Positions 17,509-27,046 of a stretch of 56,843 nucleotides of DNA are shown here, in pieces. A program made the translations under genes and the position numbers. Under the pieces are notes generated by a model that had not been told where the DNA came from, made no database searches, and saw only the letters and a program-made list of their open reading frames with translations. The stretch comes from Bact-08 sp964533215 (GTDB lineage Bacteria > Bacteroidota > Bacteroidia > Bacteroidales > UBA932), in assembly GCA_964533215.1 (NCBI GenBank), contig CAZHLJ010000009.1, forward strand, positions 1 through 56,843, read 5' to 3'. Position 1 is the first letter of the stretch; the number at the start of each line of letters is the position of its first letter.

Positions 17509-18483
17509 TTAATAAAAAATTACCCTCTCACCATCAATTTTATATTGTACGTTTGTACAGAATTCAACCATTTCAAGTATTTGAATGAGAGATTCATATT
17601 TAAATGATGCACTCAGATTGTAATTGTAAAGAGACTTTTCGTTTACTATGAAACTCTTTCCATACGATCTCTCAAGAATTTTTAAAACTTCAGTCATCGG
17701 AGTCTTGTTAAAAATAAGTTCCCCCCTCATCCATGCACTGTCATTACTCTCTTTTCCATCCTTGGTCAGCATAGGTTCCCCGTTGTCAGGAATCACCGCA
17801 CAATCGTTCGGACTCATCTGGATGGTCTTGTCCTCTCCGTTCTTTCCGCTTTTTGTGGTGAGATTAATAATTCCACTATATAGTATCGCTTTGGTCTCAT
17901 TATCGTTGGCATAAGATTTAAGCAGGAATTTTGTTCCCAGAACTTTTATTTTTACCCCTTTGGCAGTATTTACAACCATCGGTTTCAAGGAGTCCTTGAC
18001 AACGTCGAAATATGCTTCGCCAGATAATTCGACTTCTCTTGTGGAACCGATAAAATTATCCGGATATACAATTTTTGAATCGGAGTTTAGAGTGACAACG
18101 GAACCGTCGGGAAGAGTCACCTTTCCCTTGACCCCTTTTTCCACATACATAGTTCTTATGTTGGTTTTTTCAGACAATATAACTGCTTTATGGGATTTGG
18201 ACTGCCAAGAAGAGAATGAACCTCCATTGACAAAAAGGTTCAGTACCAACAAGACAATAATTGCCGCCGCCGCAACTGAAAAATATCGGATGTAGATTCT
18301 TTTTGGTTTTTCTGCAGCTTCATTTTTATTGTCGGCAGGCATGGCTGAAAATGTCCATAGAGCCTTTAATCCGGAAAAATAGTTGAGGTTATCCTCTGAC
18401 TCATTTATCCACCTTAAGACTCTGGAGCATTCATCATCAGAAGCCTCACCCCTTATCACTTTTATAATATCTATATCTTCCAT
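17509..18483 (-). CDS. FecR family anti-sigma factor
   Basis: An inner-membrane regulator of 324 residues. The cytoplasmic N-terminal part contains ECSRVLRWINESEDN, one membrane segment follows (YFSVAAAAIIVLLVLNLFV, about residues 70-90), then the periplasmic FecR domain with KGVKGKVTLPDGSVVTLNSDSKI and VELSGEAYFDV, and a C-terminal DUF4974-like part (FNKTPMTEVLKILERSYG). It lies 10 nt after the sigma gene and is expected to pair with it and with the STN domain of the downstream SusC. Confidence 0.93.
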   Translation of the reverse strand: MEDIDIIKVIRGEASDDECSRVLRWINESEDNLNYFSGLKALWTFSAMPADNKNEAAEKPKRIYIRYFSVAAAAIIVLLVLNLFVNGGSFSSWQSKSHKAVILSEKTNIRTMYVEKGVKGKVTLPDGSVVTLNSDSKIVYPDNFIGSTREVELSGEAYFDVVKDSLKPMVVNTAKGVKIKVLGTKFLLKSYANDNETKAILYSGIINLTTKSGKNGEDKTIQMSPNDCAVIPDNGEPMLTKDGKESNDSAWMRGELIFNKTPMTEVLKILERSYGKSFIVNEKSLYNYNLSASFKYESLIQILEMVEFCTNVQYKIDGERVIFY

Positions 18484-18493
18484 TTCAAATTCT

Positions 18494-19072
18494 TTAACTC
18501 TTGATTAATCCACGTATAATTGTGATTGAGAAAAGTATAATAATTACAATATAATCTTTAAGTGACTTTCTCAAGATTGCCAATGCTTTTTTTAGCCGAC
18601 TTTCCACTGTCCTAAGTGCTATTCCTTGAAGTTTAGCGATCTCATGCTGTTTGAGATTTGTCGATCTGCTCAAAAGGAATGTTGATTTTACATTCTCAGG
18701 CATACTGTTCAACGTGTCAGACAGGATTTTGCTCACCTCTTTTTCAAATATTCTTGATGTAATGTTATTTGAAAGTGCTTGATAGTTTATCTGATCTAAA
18801 AGCAGATTTGAGTTATAATTCTTGTACTTTTCTTCTGTTGTGCGTTTTTTTAAAATATTCAGGCATCGGTTCCTTGTCAGGACGATAAGGTAGCCAAGCA
18901 GATCTTTCTCTCCGGTAAATTTACTTCTTGTTTCCCATACGGACATAAACACCTCCTGCGCAACGTTTCTCGCACTTTCGCTGTCATGTAGATAGCTGTC
19001 TGCAATATGTTGCACCTTTGGAAAATGTTGTAAATAAGATTTCTCAAAGAAACTATCCTTTTCCAATGCCAT
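18494..19072 (-). CDS. ECF (FecI-like) RNA polymerase sigma factor
   Basis: About 192 residues. The sigma2 region is near the N terminus (YLHDSESARNVAQEVFMSVWE) and the sigma4 helix-turn-helix is toward the end (LKQHEIAKLQGIALRTVESRLKKALAILRKSL). A hydrophobic tail (IVIIILFSITIIRG) follows, seen in some Bacteroidales ECF factors. I chose the ATG at 19072; ATGs at 19087 and 19108 are alternatives. It opens the sigma-FecR-SusC-SusD operon. Confidence 0.92.
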   Translation of the reverse strand: MALEKDSFFEKSYLQHFPKVQHIADSYLHDSESARNVAQEVFMSVWETRSKFTGEKDLLGYLIVLTRNRCLNILKKRTTEEKYKNYNSNLLLDQINYQALSNNITSRIFEKEVSKILSDTLNSMPENVKSTFLLSRSTNLKQHEIAKLQGIALRTVESRLKKALAILRKSLKDYIVIIILFSITIIRGLIKS

Positions 19073-19119
19073 ATATCTTATATACATAATCAGAGATAAA
19101 AACCACATCCGATTATATA

Positions 19120-19151
19120 CAAATATAATTTTTTAGATAGTCAAAAACAAT
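19120..19151 (-). promoter_or_regulatory. Promoter of the sigma-fecR-susCD operon
   Basis: On the minus strand TATATTTG (19127-19120) matches TAnnTTTG exactly. ATTG (19151-19148) lies 20 nt upstream in the -33 position, so this is a housekeeping-type promoter. The element lies 47 nt before the ATG at 19072. Confidence 0.6.
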
Positions 19152-19185
19152 AGACCTTCGTTTGTAGCTGAATGGGTGTTATTTA

Positions 19186-20394
19186 TCAGAAAAGCCCAAG
19201 CGTCTTGCTTCTTGCAAGCATGCATGCGCCAACAATACCGCACTTGTCGCCAAGCTTGGATAGCTTGACTTTTGTGTCCTTGCTCACCAGAATAAGTGAG
19301 TATTTGTTTATTGCACTTTTGATAGGAAGAAGGATATAATCTTTTGCATTTGAAAGTGTACCTCCGATAACAATCAGCTCAGGGTTGAATAGGTTAATCA
19401 GCCCGGAAATAGCTTTCCCAAGCTCTTCGCCGACAGATTCCACAATCTCTATAGCAAGTACATCCTCTTTCATTACTGCCTCCATGATGTCTTCCAAGGA
19501 TATCGGCTCACCTTTGCTGAATTGATTTGAAAGAGTGGATACTCGTCCTTCTGAGAGTTTCTCCATGAACATCCTGTGAACGGCAGATCCCGAAACTCCT
19601 GTCTCAAGGCAGCCTCTTTTGCCGCATCGGCAGATTATCTCGTTGTCGAAAAACGGAAAGTGCCCATACTCTCCGGAAAAACCGGATTTTCCGTAATATA
19701 ATTTTCCATCTATTATTATACCTATTCCAAGCCCCCAACTGGCATTTATGAATAGCATATTCTTAGGATTATTGGTCTCGCCAAGCATATACTCTCCGTA
19801 TGTCATAGCTCTCGAATCATTCTCAATGAAAATCGGGCAATCGATCCTCTCTTCCATTAGCATTGAGAGAGGTTTTTCATCCAGATAGTAGAAGCTGTAA
19901 CTGTAGCCAGATTCAGAATTCACCCTTCCTGAAAGATTCACCCCAACAGCCAGAATTTTGTCTCTTGAAAGAGAAAGCTTTGAGATAAAAGAATTTATCA
20001 TTGAGCACAACTTGTCCAGAGACTGATTTGTGTTTTCTAAGACAAAGGCTTTATCTCCGTCGTATTCTACCAACTGACCTTTAAAATTTATGACTCCGAG
20101 AGAGACACTATCCTTTTTTACATCAACCCCGACAAAGTATCCTGCGCTGGGGTTAAGTCCGTACATATTTGGCTTTCGCCCGCCACTTGTGCCTTGTTTT
20201 CCAAAGTCCAGAACAAAGCCTTCATTGATGAGCTCACCGATAAGCTTAGTTATTGTTGGTACGCTAATGTTGACCTCCTTGCTAAGATCTGTTATGCTGT
20301 AATTTCCATTGATGACAAAAAGCCGGATCAACTCTTTTTTTAAAGAGGCTGTTTTGTTTCCATCATATGATTGTTGCAAGAAAGAGGTGTTCAT
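19186..20394 (-). CDS. ROK family transcriptional regulator (NagC/Mlc/XylR type)
   Basis: A 402-residue protein. An N-terminal winged helix-turn-helix (NYSITDLSKEVNISVPTITKLIGELINEG) is followed by a ROK domain with the zinc motif CRCGKRGCLE, ENDSRA and SGEYGHFPF. The P-loop-like start reads VGVDVKKDSVSLGV rather than D-x-G-G-T, suggesting a sensor rather than an active kinase. It lies 36 nt downstream of the symporter gene on the same strand. It is the nearest DNA-binding regulator to the divergent locus at 22542. The effector is likely a sugar or sugar phosphate from that locus; this is inferred. Confidence 0.92.
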   Translation of the reverse strand: MNTSFLQQSYDGNKTASLKKELIRLFVINGNYSITDLSKEVNISVPTITKLIGELINEGFVLDFGKQGTSGGRKPNMYGLNPSAGYFVGVDVKKDSVSLGVINFKGQLVEYDGDKAFVLENTNQSLDKLCSMINSFISKLSLSRDKILAVGVNLSGRVNSESGYSYSFYYLDEKPLSMLMEERIDCPIFIENDSRAMTYGEYMLGETNNPKNMLFINASWGLGIGIIIDGKLYYGKSGFSGEYGHFPFFDNEIICRCGKRGCLETGVSGSAVHRMFMEKLSEGRVSTLSNQFSKGEPISLEDIMEAVMKEDVLAIEIVESVGEELGKAISGLINLFNPELIVIGGTLSNAKDYILLPIKSAINKYSLILVSKDTKVKLSKLGDKCGIVGACMLARSKTLGLF

Positions 20395-20418
20395 TAAAAA
20401 TAGTTGGTTTTATTGTTA

Positions 20419-20426
20419 CAAATGTA
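20419..20426 (-). promoter_or_regulatory. Possible internal promoter -7 element for the ROK gene
   Basis: TACATTTG on the minus strand matches TAnnTTTG exactly. It lies between the symporter stop and the ROK start, 24 nt before the ROK ATG, so the regulator may have its own transcript besides read-through from the symporter. Confidence 0.4.
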
Positions 20427-20430
20427 TCAT

Positions 20431-22275
20431 TTATTCTTGGTTCTCGAAGCCTTTATCTGCTTTGTAGAGTTGGTCGTACCAAGTGAATTTCAATATTGCC
20501 ATTGTTGTCAGTGTAACTCCAAGAGTAATCCAGAATGCATCCATTTTGTGAATTACCAAGTATATAGGAAGAACGACCAAAGACATTTGCCAGATTATTC
20601 CAACTATAACGTTTAGAGCGTCTCTTCCAAAATCTTTATTTGCTTCGAAATCAGGATTTTCTTTAACAACTTTTGCATGGATTGGTTTCCAGAAACCCCA
20701 AGGGCGAACGTTTTTGTAGAATTTTTTAAGAATGTCATCCGTATCCGGCTTTGTAAGGAGACTTCCAGCGAAGCAGCCAATGAAAGAGGTCAGCAAGATA
20801 ATTGGGAAGAAATAGATGTCTGTGATCTCCGGGAAAAATATCAGTTTGGTTGTAGATGCAATGAGGCCGGAGAGCATTCCCCAGAAGTAGCCGTATCCAT
20901 TAAATCTCCACCATATCCATTTCAAAACGTTTGCAGCTGCATATCCCCCGTAAAGAGAAGAGGTGATCCAAAGAGTAAGAGAGTTAAGGGACTTGGCAAA
21001 AAATCCGAATGCCACTCCTATAACCACAAGGAGTATAGATGCGATATAGCTGAATCTTACATATGTTTTTGGAGCAGCATCTGGCTTGATGTATTTCTTA
21101 TATAGGTCATTGACAATATATGCCGGTGCAGAATTGACAAATGCGGCAAGCGTTCCTACAAATGCGGCCAATAATCCTGCTAATAAAAGCCCTTTCACGC
21201 CAATTGGAACGAAGCGGGTTATGGCAACAGGAAGAATTGTCTCAAAATCCATACTGGTACCTAATCCTGCCATCTCTGGGGAGAGATAGACAATAGAGAG
21301 GGCTGCAAGTCCGGCAACCATAAGATATCTTGGAGCATAGAGAAGCAGAATTGTAAGACCGCTCATTTTTGCAGCTTCAGAAGGCTTTTTTGTTGAGAGT
21401 ATACGTTGCATGTCGTAACTAGGAACAGGTCCTGCAAGGCTTGCAAAAATTCCTTTAAATATCATCATCATTACTAGAGCTCCGAACAATTCATATCCAT
21501 CGGAGGATATTTTGCCATTTATTGCAGGCATAAGACCATTCCAGTCCAGATTGAGGTTCCATCCGAAAAAGAGATTGTCCCATCCGTGAGGAGTCAATGC
21601 GGAGATCTGCTCTCCGGTTACTGACGTGAATGCGATGTATCCTACAATCAGACAAGCTATCGTCATTAGTGAAAATTGGAAAACGTCTGCAGCCACAACG
21701 CTGAACATGCCGCCCTTTAAAGTGTATAATGTTGTTATTCCTATTATCAGCAGTGCATATGACTGAGCAGAGGTGAGTGTCATGAACCCCAGGTCGCATG
21801 TCATGTCCCATGGAAGAACCTTTATGGCAAATTTGCCGATACCTTCGAAGAAGTATGCCATGAAGCCAATCACACTTATTATTGCAAAACATATTACTAT
21901 TATGTGAGACCACTTTCCGCCTCTCCCGCTGAACCTTGTAAGTATCCACTCGGCACCTGTCATTACATTTGACCTACGCATCCATATTGCCAGAAAAACC
22001 ATTACAAAAACCTGATTCCAGACAGGCCAAAGCCAAGGCAGCCAGGCACTTTTTAGTCCATAAACAAATAAAATCGCAACAGTCCACATGGTGCCGGATA
22101 TGTCGAACATACCGGAAGCGTTGGATAGTCCCAGAAAGTACCATTTTATCTTCTTGCCGCCAAGAAAGTATGAATCTATGTTTTTGGTCGCTCTTTTTGA
22201 AAGATAGAAGCCGATGGCCAAAACCGTCAGGATATAGCAACATATTACCGAAATGTCAATCCAAGAAAGGCTCAT
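20431..22275 (-). CDS. Sodium:solute symporter (SSS family)
   Basis: A 614-residue membrane protein with many hydrophobic segments. The family fold is seen in ISVICCYILTVLAIGFYLSKR at the N terminus, NIDSYFLGGKKIKWYFLGLSNASG, and the Na-binding region GLLLAGLLAAFVGTLAAFVNS. The last 100 residues end with two further membrane segments, as in larger sugar-type SSS members. It lies upstream of the ROK regulator and divergent from the 22542 locus, so it probably imports a monosaccharide released by that locus. Substrate not determined. Confidence 0.9.
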   Translation of the reverse strand: MSLSWIDISVICCYILTVLAIGFYLSKRATKNIDSYFLGGKKIKWYFLGLSNASGMFDISGTMWTVAILFVYGLKSAWLPWLWPVWNQVFVMVFLAIWMRRSNVMTGAEWILTRFSGRGGKWSHIIVICFAIISVIGFMAYFFEGIGKFAIKVLPWDMTCDLGFMTLTSAQSYALLIIGITTLYTLKGGMFSVVAADVFQFSLMTIACLIVGYIAFTSVTGEQISALTPHGWDNLFFGWNLNLDWNGLMPAINGKISSDGYELFGALVMMMIFKGIFASLAGPVPSYDMQRILSTKKPSEAAKMSGLTILLLYAPRYLMVAGLAALSIVYLSPEMAGLGTSMDFETILPVAITRFVPIGVKGLLLAGLLAAFVGTLAAFVNSAPAYIVNDLYKKYIKPDAAPKTYVRFSYIASILLVVIGVAFGFFAKSLNSLTLWITSSLYGGYAAANVLKWIWWRFNGYGYFWGMLSGLIASTTKLIFFPEITDIYFFPIILLTSFIGCFAGSLLTKPDTDDILKKFYKNVRPWGFWKPIHAKVVKENPDFEANKDFGRDALNVIVGIIWQMSLVVLPIYLVIHKMDAFWITLGVTLTTMAILKFTWYDQLYKADKGFENQE

Positions 22276-22295
22276 AGTAATTTTAGTTTATTTGG

Positions 22296-22323
22296 CAAAA
22301 TTAATAAAATTTTTTATTAATTT
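22296..22323 (-). promoter_or_regulatory. Promoter of the symporter gene overlapped by a 26-bp palindrome
   Basis: On the minus strand TAATTTTG (22303-22296) matches the TAnnTTTG -7 element, 20 nt before the symporter ATG. A perfect palindrome (22298-22323) with 12-nt arms AAATTAATAAAA / TTTTATTAATTT and a 2-nt centre overlaps it. A repressor bound here would block the promoter; the adjacent ROK protein is the natural candidate. Confidence 0.6.
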
Positions 22324-22445
22324 GCTTTTGTTGATAATTTTTTTGGGAAAGATTGGCCGTCAAAGCATAATGCAGCTATTATAATAATAGGTATATATTG
22401 CTTATTGTTAAATTTAGACATATCGACGCTCTGAACTTGAATAAA

Positions 22446-22467
22446 ATTATTAAAAATATTTAATAAT
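22446..22467. promoter_or_regulatory. Second AT-rich palindrome upstream of the 22542 locus
   Basis: ATTATTAAA (22446-22454) and TTTAATAAT (22459-22467) are perfect arms around AATA. It contains the TTAATAA / TTATTAA units also present in the palindrome at 22298-22323, and lies 28 nt before the plus-strand promoter core. A candidate second operator. AT-richness makes chance palindromes more likely here. Confidence 0.4.
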
Positions 22468-22494
22468 AGATATCTTTATAAAAAAAATATTTAT

Positions 22495-22502
22495 TATGTT
22501 TG
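22495..22502 (+). promoter_or_regulatory. Promoter -7 element of the 22542 locus
   Basis: TATGTTTG matches TAnnTTTG exactly and lies 39 nt before the first ATG. No good TTTG was seen at -33, which would fit a promoter needing activation. Confidence 0.55.
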
Positions 22503-22541
22503 TAGTGGATTATAACGTAAATTTTTAAATATAGCTGAAAC

Positions 22542-23846
22542 ATGAAACGTATTCTACTATTATTTGCAATGCTTGCTTTTACCCTTGTAAACGGACAGGA
22601 AAAACCGAAATATATGTGGTTTGACTGTGAGGCCAATTATGAAATACTTGGGAACAAAGATTCGATTGACTATTATTTGAATAAGGTAAAGAGTGTTGGC
22701 ATCACTCACGTAGTAGTTGATGTTAAATCCATAATGGGAGAGGTGCTTTATAAAAGTAAGATTGCGCCGTTCATGGGTGAATGGGAAGGGGCTTACAGAA
22801 GTGAAGACTTTGATATGCTTGGTATTATGATAGAAACGGGACACAAGCTGGGGCTCAAAGTGTTTGCCTCTTTGAATGTGTTTGCCGGTGGACACAACTT
22901 CTTCAACAGGGGGATAATATACAAGCAGCATCCGGAATGGCAGTCCCAGGTCTACTGGCAAGGAAAGATAATGCCAATAGGTGAGATGAAGTGGAACTAT
23001 AATGGAATGCTTAACCCGGCAAATCCCGATGTACGCAAATATCAACTTGAAATACTGAAAGAATTTACAAGCCGCTACAAAAAGCTGGATGGGCTCATTT
23101 TAGATAGGATGCGTTTTGATAATGTAACTTCGGATTTCAGCCCTCAGTCAAGAGAGCAGTTTGAAGGCTATTCAGGTATAAAAGTAGAGAATTATCCTGA
23201 TGACATTCTATACTGGAAGGAAGTGAATGGAAAGATGGAGTGGAAACCTGGCAAGCATTTCAATAAATGGGTTGAATGGCGCGCCATGATTATCAAGTCG
23301 TTTATTACTGACGTTCACAGAGAGCTGAGGCAGATTAACAAAAAGCTGATAATCGGTGATTATACTGGGGCATGGTATCCTACATATTATCAGCTAGGCG
23401 TGAATTGGGCAAGCGCGAAATATGATCCGTCAAAGATCTTTGACTGGGCAACGAAAGATTACATGAAATCCGGATATGCAGAATTACTTGATGTGTATAT
23501 GACCGGGTTGTATTATACAAATATCACTAAGGAGGATGTTGACAGGGCAAATGGAGTTGCCGGAAAGAGAACCGAAGCAGCGATGGATAATAGCAGAACT
23601 TATTGGTATTCTGTAGAAGGTGGAGCGGAGATGGCCAAAGAGATTACATGTGGAGTGGTTCCGGTCATAGGCTCGATTTTAGTTACTCAGTATGAAGGGG
23701 ATGTGAAGCCGTTCAAAAGGGCTGTATCTCAAGTGCTAAAAAGTACTGATGGTCTGATGATCTTCGATGTCTCTCATATCATTGCCAATAACTGGTGGGG
23801 TGATCTTGAGGAATCTCTTAAAAACACAAATAAACTAAATTATTAA
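22542..23846 (+). CDS. GHL10-like putative glycoside hydrolase, exported
   Basis: A 434-residue TIM-barrel type protein. Signal peptide MKRILLLFAMLAFTLVNG; family features THVVVDVKSIMGEVLY, HKLGLKVFASLNVFAGG and DGLILDRMRFDNV (Asp188), which resemble the glycosyl hydrolase-like 10 (PF02638) group. It is first in the locus, with SusC 14 nt downstream. A second homologue lies at 30485 (shared LDR-x-RFD, NWAS-K-Y and GYAD/E motifs). No member with this exact context is known to me, so the substrate is open. Confidence 0.75.
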   Translation: MKRILLLFAMLAFTLVNGQEKPKYMWFDCEANYEILGNKDSIDYYLNKVKSVGITHVVVDVKSIMGEVLYKSKIAPFMGEWEGAYRSEDFDMLGIMIETGHKLGLKVFASLNVFAGGHNFFNRGIIYKQHPEWQSQVYWQGKIMPIGEMKWNYNGMLNPANPDVRKYQLEILKEFTSRYKKLDGLILDRMRFDNVTSDFSPQSREQFEGYSGIKVENYPDDILYWKEVNGKMEWKPGKHFNKWVEWRAMIIKSFITDVHRELRQINKKLIIGDYTGAWYPTYYQLGVNWASAKYDPSKIFDWATKDYMKSGYAELLDVYMTGLYYTNITKEDVDRANGVAGKRTEAAMDNSRTYWYSVEGGAEMAKEITCGVVPVIGSILVTQYEGDVKPFKRAVSQVLKSTDGLMIFDVSHIIANNWWGDLEESLKNTNKLNY

Positions 23847-23860
23847 TCTAAAGGTATTCT

Positions 23861-26800
23861 ATGAAAAATGTATGTTTGATTTTCAGGAATTTCCGGATAA
23901 TGAGAGCTATGCTGCTCTCGTTGTTCCTGCTCCTGGTCTGTGCATCATCTGGTTATGCGCAGTCTGGTATCAAGGGATTAGTCTCTGATGCCAAGGGGGA
24001 TCCTATCGCAGGTGTGGTGATAGTTGTAAAAGGTACCAACAACTATACTTCTACCAATGCAAACGGAGAGTTCAGGATCTCTGCCAAAGAGGGGGATGTT
24101 GTTGAGTTCTCTTTGCTGGGTATGGTAACCCAACAGATACGTCTCGCTAAACAAGTGTCTCTTAATGTCGTTATGATTGAGGATGCCGCCAAACTTGACG
24201 AAATAGTTGTTGTCGGATACGGCGTGCAGCAAAAGTCAAGCTTAACGGGATCTATTTCTCAAATCAGGGGATCGGAGTTGTTGAAGACTCCCTCTACCAA
24301 TATTTCGAGTATTCTGGGAGGCCGTGTTGCCGGTATAACCTCTGTACAGGAGTCTGGCCAGCCGGGAGCAGATTTCGCCGGACTTAGAATACGTGGATCA
24401 AGGGCAGGAGTCACCTATATAGTTGATGGTTTGCCAAGATCTATTGACAACATAGACCCTAATGATATCGAGTCTGTTTCAATACTCAAAGATGCTGCAT
24501 CTGCTGCAGTATATGGCTTGCAAAGTGCTGGTGGTGTTATAATAATCACTACCAAAAAAGGTAAGGTTGGTCAGTCAAAAATTACTTACACAGGTTCTTA
24601 TGGAGTCTCTTCAAATGCGAATTTTCCTAAGTTCCTTGATGGCCCCGGATATGCCTATTGGTATAATAAGGCAAGTGAAATGGATGGCAATACGCCTGTC
24701 TTCACTTCTGCTCAGGTAGCACTGATGCAAAATAACAATCCAAATGATGGATGGGACAATACAGACTGGATCGGAGAAACATTCGGTACAGGAACCACAA
24801 GACAGCATAATGTCACCATCAATGGAGGAAACGATAAGACTCAATATTTTGCTTCTGTAGGTTACTTAGGACAAAATGGTAATATCAGCAACTTTGATTT
24901 CACACGTTATAACTTGAGGAGCAACATTGATGCTCAGGTTACTAAAAACCTTAAAGTGTCAGTAGGAGTTGCTGGAAGTGTAGGTGATACAAGGACTCCC
25001 GGATATGGTGCTGGTGGTTCTGCAGGTGTAGGAGCAGCTGATACATATACATGGTTGAGTATTGCAGAGCAGGCAGCCTTTGCGCATCCATATCTTCCAA
25101 AAGAGATCAATGGAATTCCCGTGGCTAGCAGGAATGGATATAACAATCCAATTAATCCTATTGCAGCAATGGAGTTGTCTGGTAACAACAAGTCTGTCAC
25201 AAGAGCTGTTCAGACAAATATCAATCTCCAATGGGATCTTCCTTGGGTTAAGGGCCTTAACCTTAAATATACAGGAGCATACGACTATTCTTCAACGGTG
25301 TCGAAAAATTTCAGCACCCCTTACAAATTGTATCTGGAAACAATACCGAGTTCAACCACAAGTGAAATAACTTATGGTCTTACCACTGATGCCCGCGGAC
25401 AGACAGAAAGGTCATTGGGAGAAGGTCTTAATCAATGGCAAAGGCTGGTTTCACAGGCGAGTGTCAACTATGCTTCCACCTTCGGATTGCACAATATAGA
25501 TGCAATGGTGTTGATGGAGGCAAGGGATTATAAGACAAATAAGTTTGCTGCTTATGGAAAGGGATTCTACTTTGAAGAGCTTCCGGAATTGGATATAGCT
25601 CAAAAACCTACAGACCATCCGATAAGCGGCTCTAGTAATGCAAATAGAAGTGTAGGCTTTGTTGCGCGTTTGAAATATAATTATGACAACCGTTATCTGG
25701 CAGAATTTTCAAGCCGCTATGACGGCTCGTATAAATTTTCCGGAAATGTCGGCGGTAAGCGTTGGGGATTTTTCCCTTCTCTCTCTCTTGCATGGAGGTT
25801 GTCAAATGAAGATTTCTTCAAAAAAGCTGATCTTGACTTTGTAGACAATCTTAAGATACGTGCATCCGTTGGTATGTTGGGTTCAGATCCTGTATCAGCT
25901 TATGGATTCCTGAGTACAATGAACTTCATGGGTGATCCTACTTCACAGGTTGTTATCAATGGTTCTGGCCAAAATGCTCTTATGACAACCGCTGTTGCCA
26001 ATCCTAACCTTACATGGGAAAGGACAGTTGCCTATAACGTAGGTTTTGACGCCTCTTTGTGGAGGGGCCTGTTGGCAATGGAGTTTGATGCATTTTACAA
26101 TTATACCTGGGATATCCTGGGTACTCAGACCAGCATGCCGGGCTCTATGGGTGGATATTTTACAACTTACGTGAATAACAACAGCGTAGATACAAAAGGT
26201 ATTGACCTGATGTTGGATTATGAGGGCAGATCAGGAGACTTCTCGTATGGTGCAAAACTGAATCTTAGTTGGGCAAAGACAAGATATATCAAGTATATGG
26301 ACAGTCCTAATACCCCTGACTATGCAAAAAGAACCGGAAAATCTCCATGGGTAATGGCCGGTCTGGTTGCTGATGGTCTTTTCCAGAGCGAAGAGGAGAT
26401 TGACAACTCACCTTTCATTGTTGGTTCAAGACCTCGCGTTGGAGATATCAAGTACAAGGATCTCAATGGAGATGGAGTTATCTCTTACTCACAGGACCGT
26501 GCTCTGGTTGGCAAACCAAACCGTCCTGAGTTGACAGCTGGTATTGATCTGCATGGAGCTTGGAAGAATTTTGACATATCAATGCTCTTCACAGCCGGTG
26601 CTATCTGCGACATCTCTCTTACTGGAACATACTACAATTACAACGACGATAATACAATCTTCACAAAACCATTTAAAGCTGGTGCAAACTCTCCTGCATA
26701 TCTGGTTGAGGATGCATGGACTCCTGATAATACCAATGCTTCATTCCCAAGATTGTCCATTAATGTTCCAAACACTAATAATGCTTATGCTTCAACATTC

Positions 26801-27034
26801 TGGTTCCGAGATGGTAAATATCTTCGTATGAAATCAGGACAGCTAGGATATACATTGCCTGAAAAGCTTACCAGTAAATATAAGATTGGCAATATCAGAA
26901 TATATGTGGAAGGTACTAATCTCTTTACCCTATCCGGTCTCCCTCAAGGTATCGACCCTGAACGACCAAGCGTGACAAATGGATACTATCCTCAGCAAAA
27001 GACATACATGGGCGGTATAACAATTTCTTTTTAA
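23861..27034 (+). CDS. SusC/RagA family TonB-dependent transporter
   Basis: A 1057-residue outer-membrane channel. A signal peptide (ending SSGYAQ) leads into a carboxypeptidase-regulatory-like domain (SGIKGLVSDAKGDPIAGVV), the TonB-box region DEIVVVGYGVQQKSSLTGSI, a plug with SVSILKDAASAAVYG, and a barrel ending TYMGGITISF. It has no STN domain, unlike the SusC at 13989, so it is not coupled to FecR. A start at 23900 is possible and would shorten the signal. It pairs with the SusD gene that begins 12 nt after its stop. Confidence 0.95.
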   Translation: MKNVCLIFRNFRIMRAMLLSLFLLLVCASSGYAQSGIKGLVSDAKGDPIAGVVIVVKGTNNYTSTNANGEFRISAKEGDVVEFSLLGMVTQQIRLAKQVSLNVVMIEDAAKLDEIVVVGYGVQQKSSLTGSISQIRGSELLKTPSTNISSILGGRVAGITSVQESGQPGADFAGLRIRGSRAGVTYIVDGLPRSIDNIDPNDIESVSILKDAASAAVYGLQSAGGVIIITTKKGKVGQSKITYTGSYGVSSNANFPKFLDGPGYAYWYNKASEMDGNTPVFTSAQVALMQNNNPNDGWDNTDWIGETFGTGTTRQHNVTINGGNDKTQYFASVGYLGQNGNISNFDFTRYNLRSNIDAQVTKNLKVSVGVAGSVGDTRTPGYGAGGSAGVGAADTYTWLSIAEQAAFAHPYLPKEINGIPVASRNGYNNPINPIAAMELSGNNKSVTRAVQTNINLQWDLPWVKGLNLKYTGAYDYSSTVSKNFSTPYKLYLETIPSSTTSEITYGLTTDARGQTERSLGEGLNQWQRLVSQASVNYASTFGLHNIDAMVLMEARDYKTNKFAAYGKGFYFEELPELDIAQKPTDHPISGSSNANRSVGFVARLKYNYDNRYLAEFSSRYDGSYKFSGNVGGKRWGFFPSLSLAWRLSNEDFFKKADLDFVDNLKIRASVGMLGSDPVSAYGFLSTMNFMGDPTSQVVINGSGQNALMTTAVANPNLTWERTVAYNVGFDASLWRGLLAMEFDAFYNYTWDILGTQTSMPGSMGGYFTTYVNNNSVDTKGIDLMLDYEGRSGDFSYGAKLNLSWAKTRYIKYMDSPNTPDYAKRTGKSPWVMAGLVADGLFQSEEEIDNSPFIVGSRPRVGDIKYKDLNGDGVISYSQDRALVGKPNRPELTAGIDLHGAWKNFDISMLFTAGAICDISLTGTYYNYNDDNTIFTKPFKAGANSPAYLVEDAWTPDNTNASFPRLSINVPNTNNAYASTFWFRDGKYLRMKSGQLGYTLPEKLTSKYKIGNIRIYVEGTNLFTLSGLPQGIDPERPSVTNGYYPQQKTYMGGITISF

Positions 27035-27046
27035 TCGATGTATATT

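Noticed and set aside
20677..21105. 142-residue plus-strand frame inside the symporter gene
   Set aside because: Shadow of a strong membrane-protein gene with no own signals.
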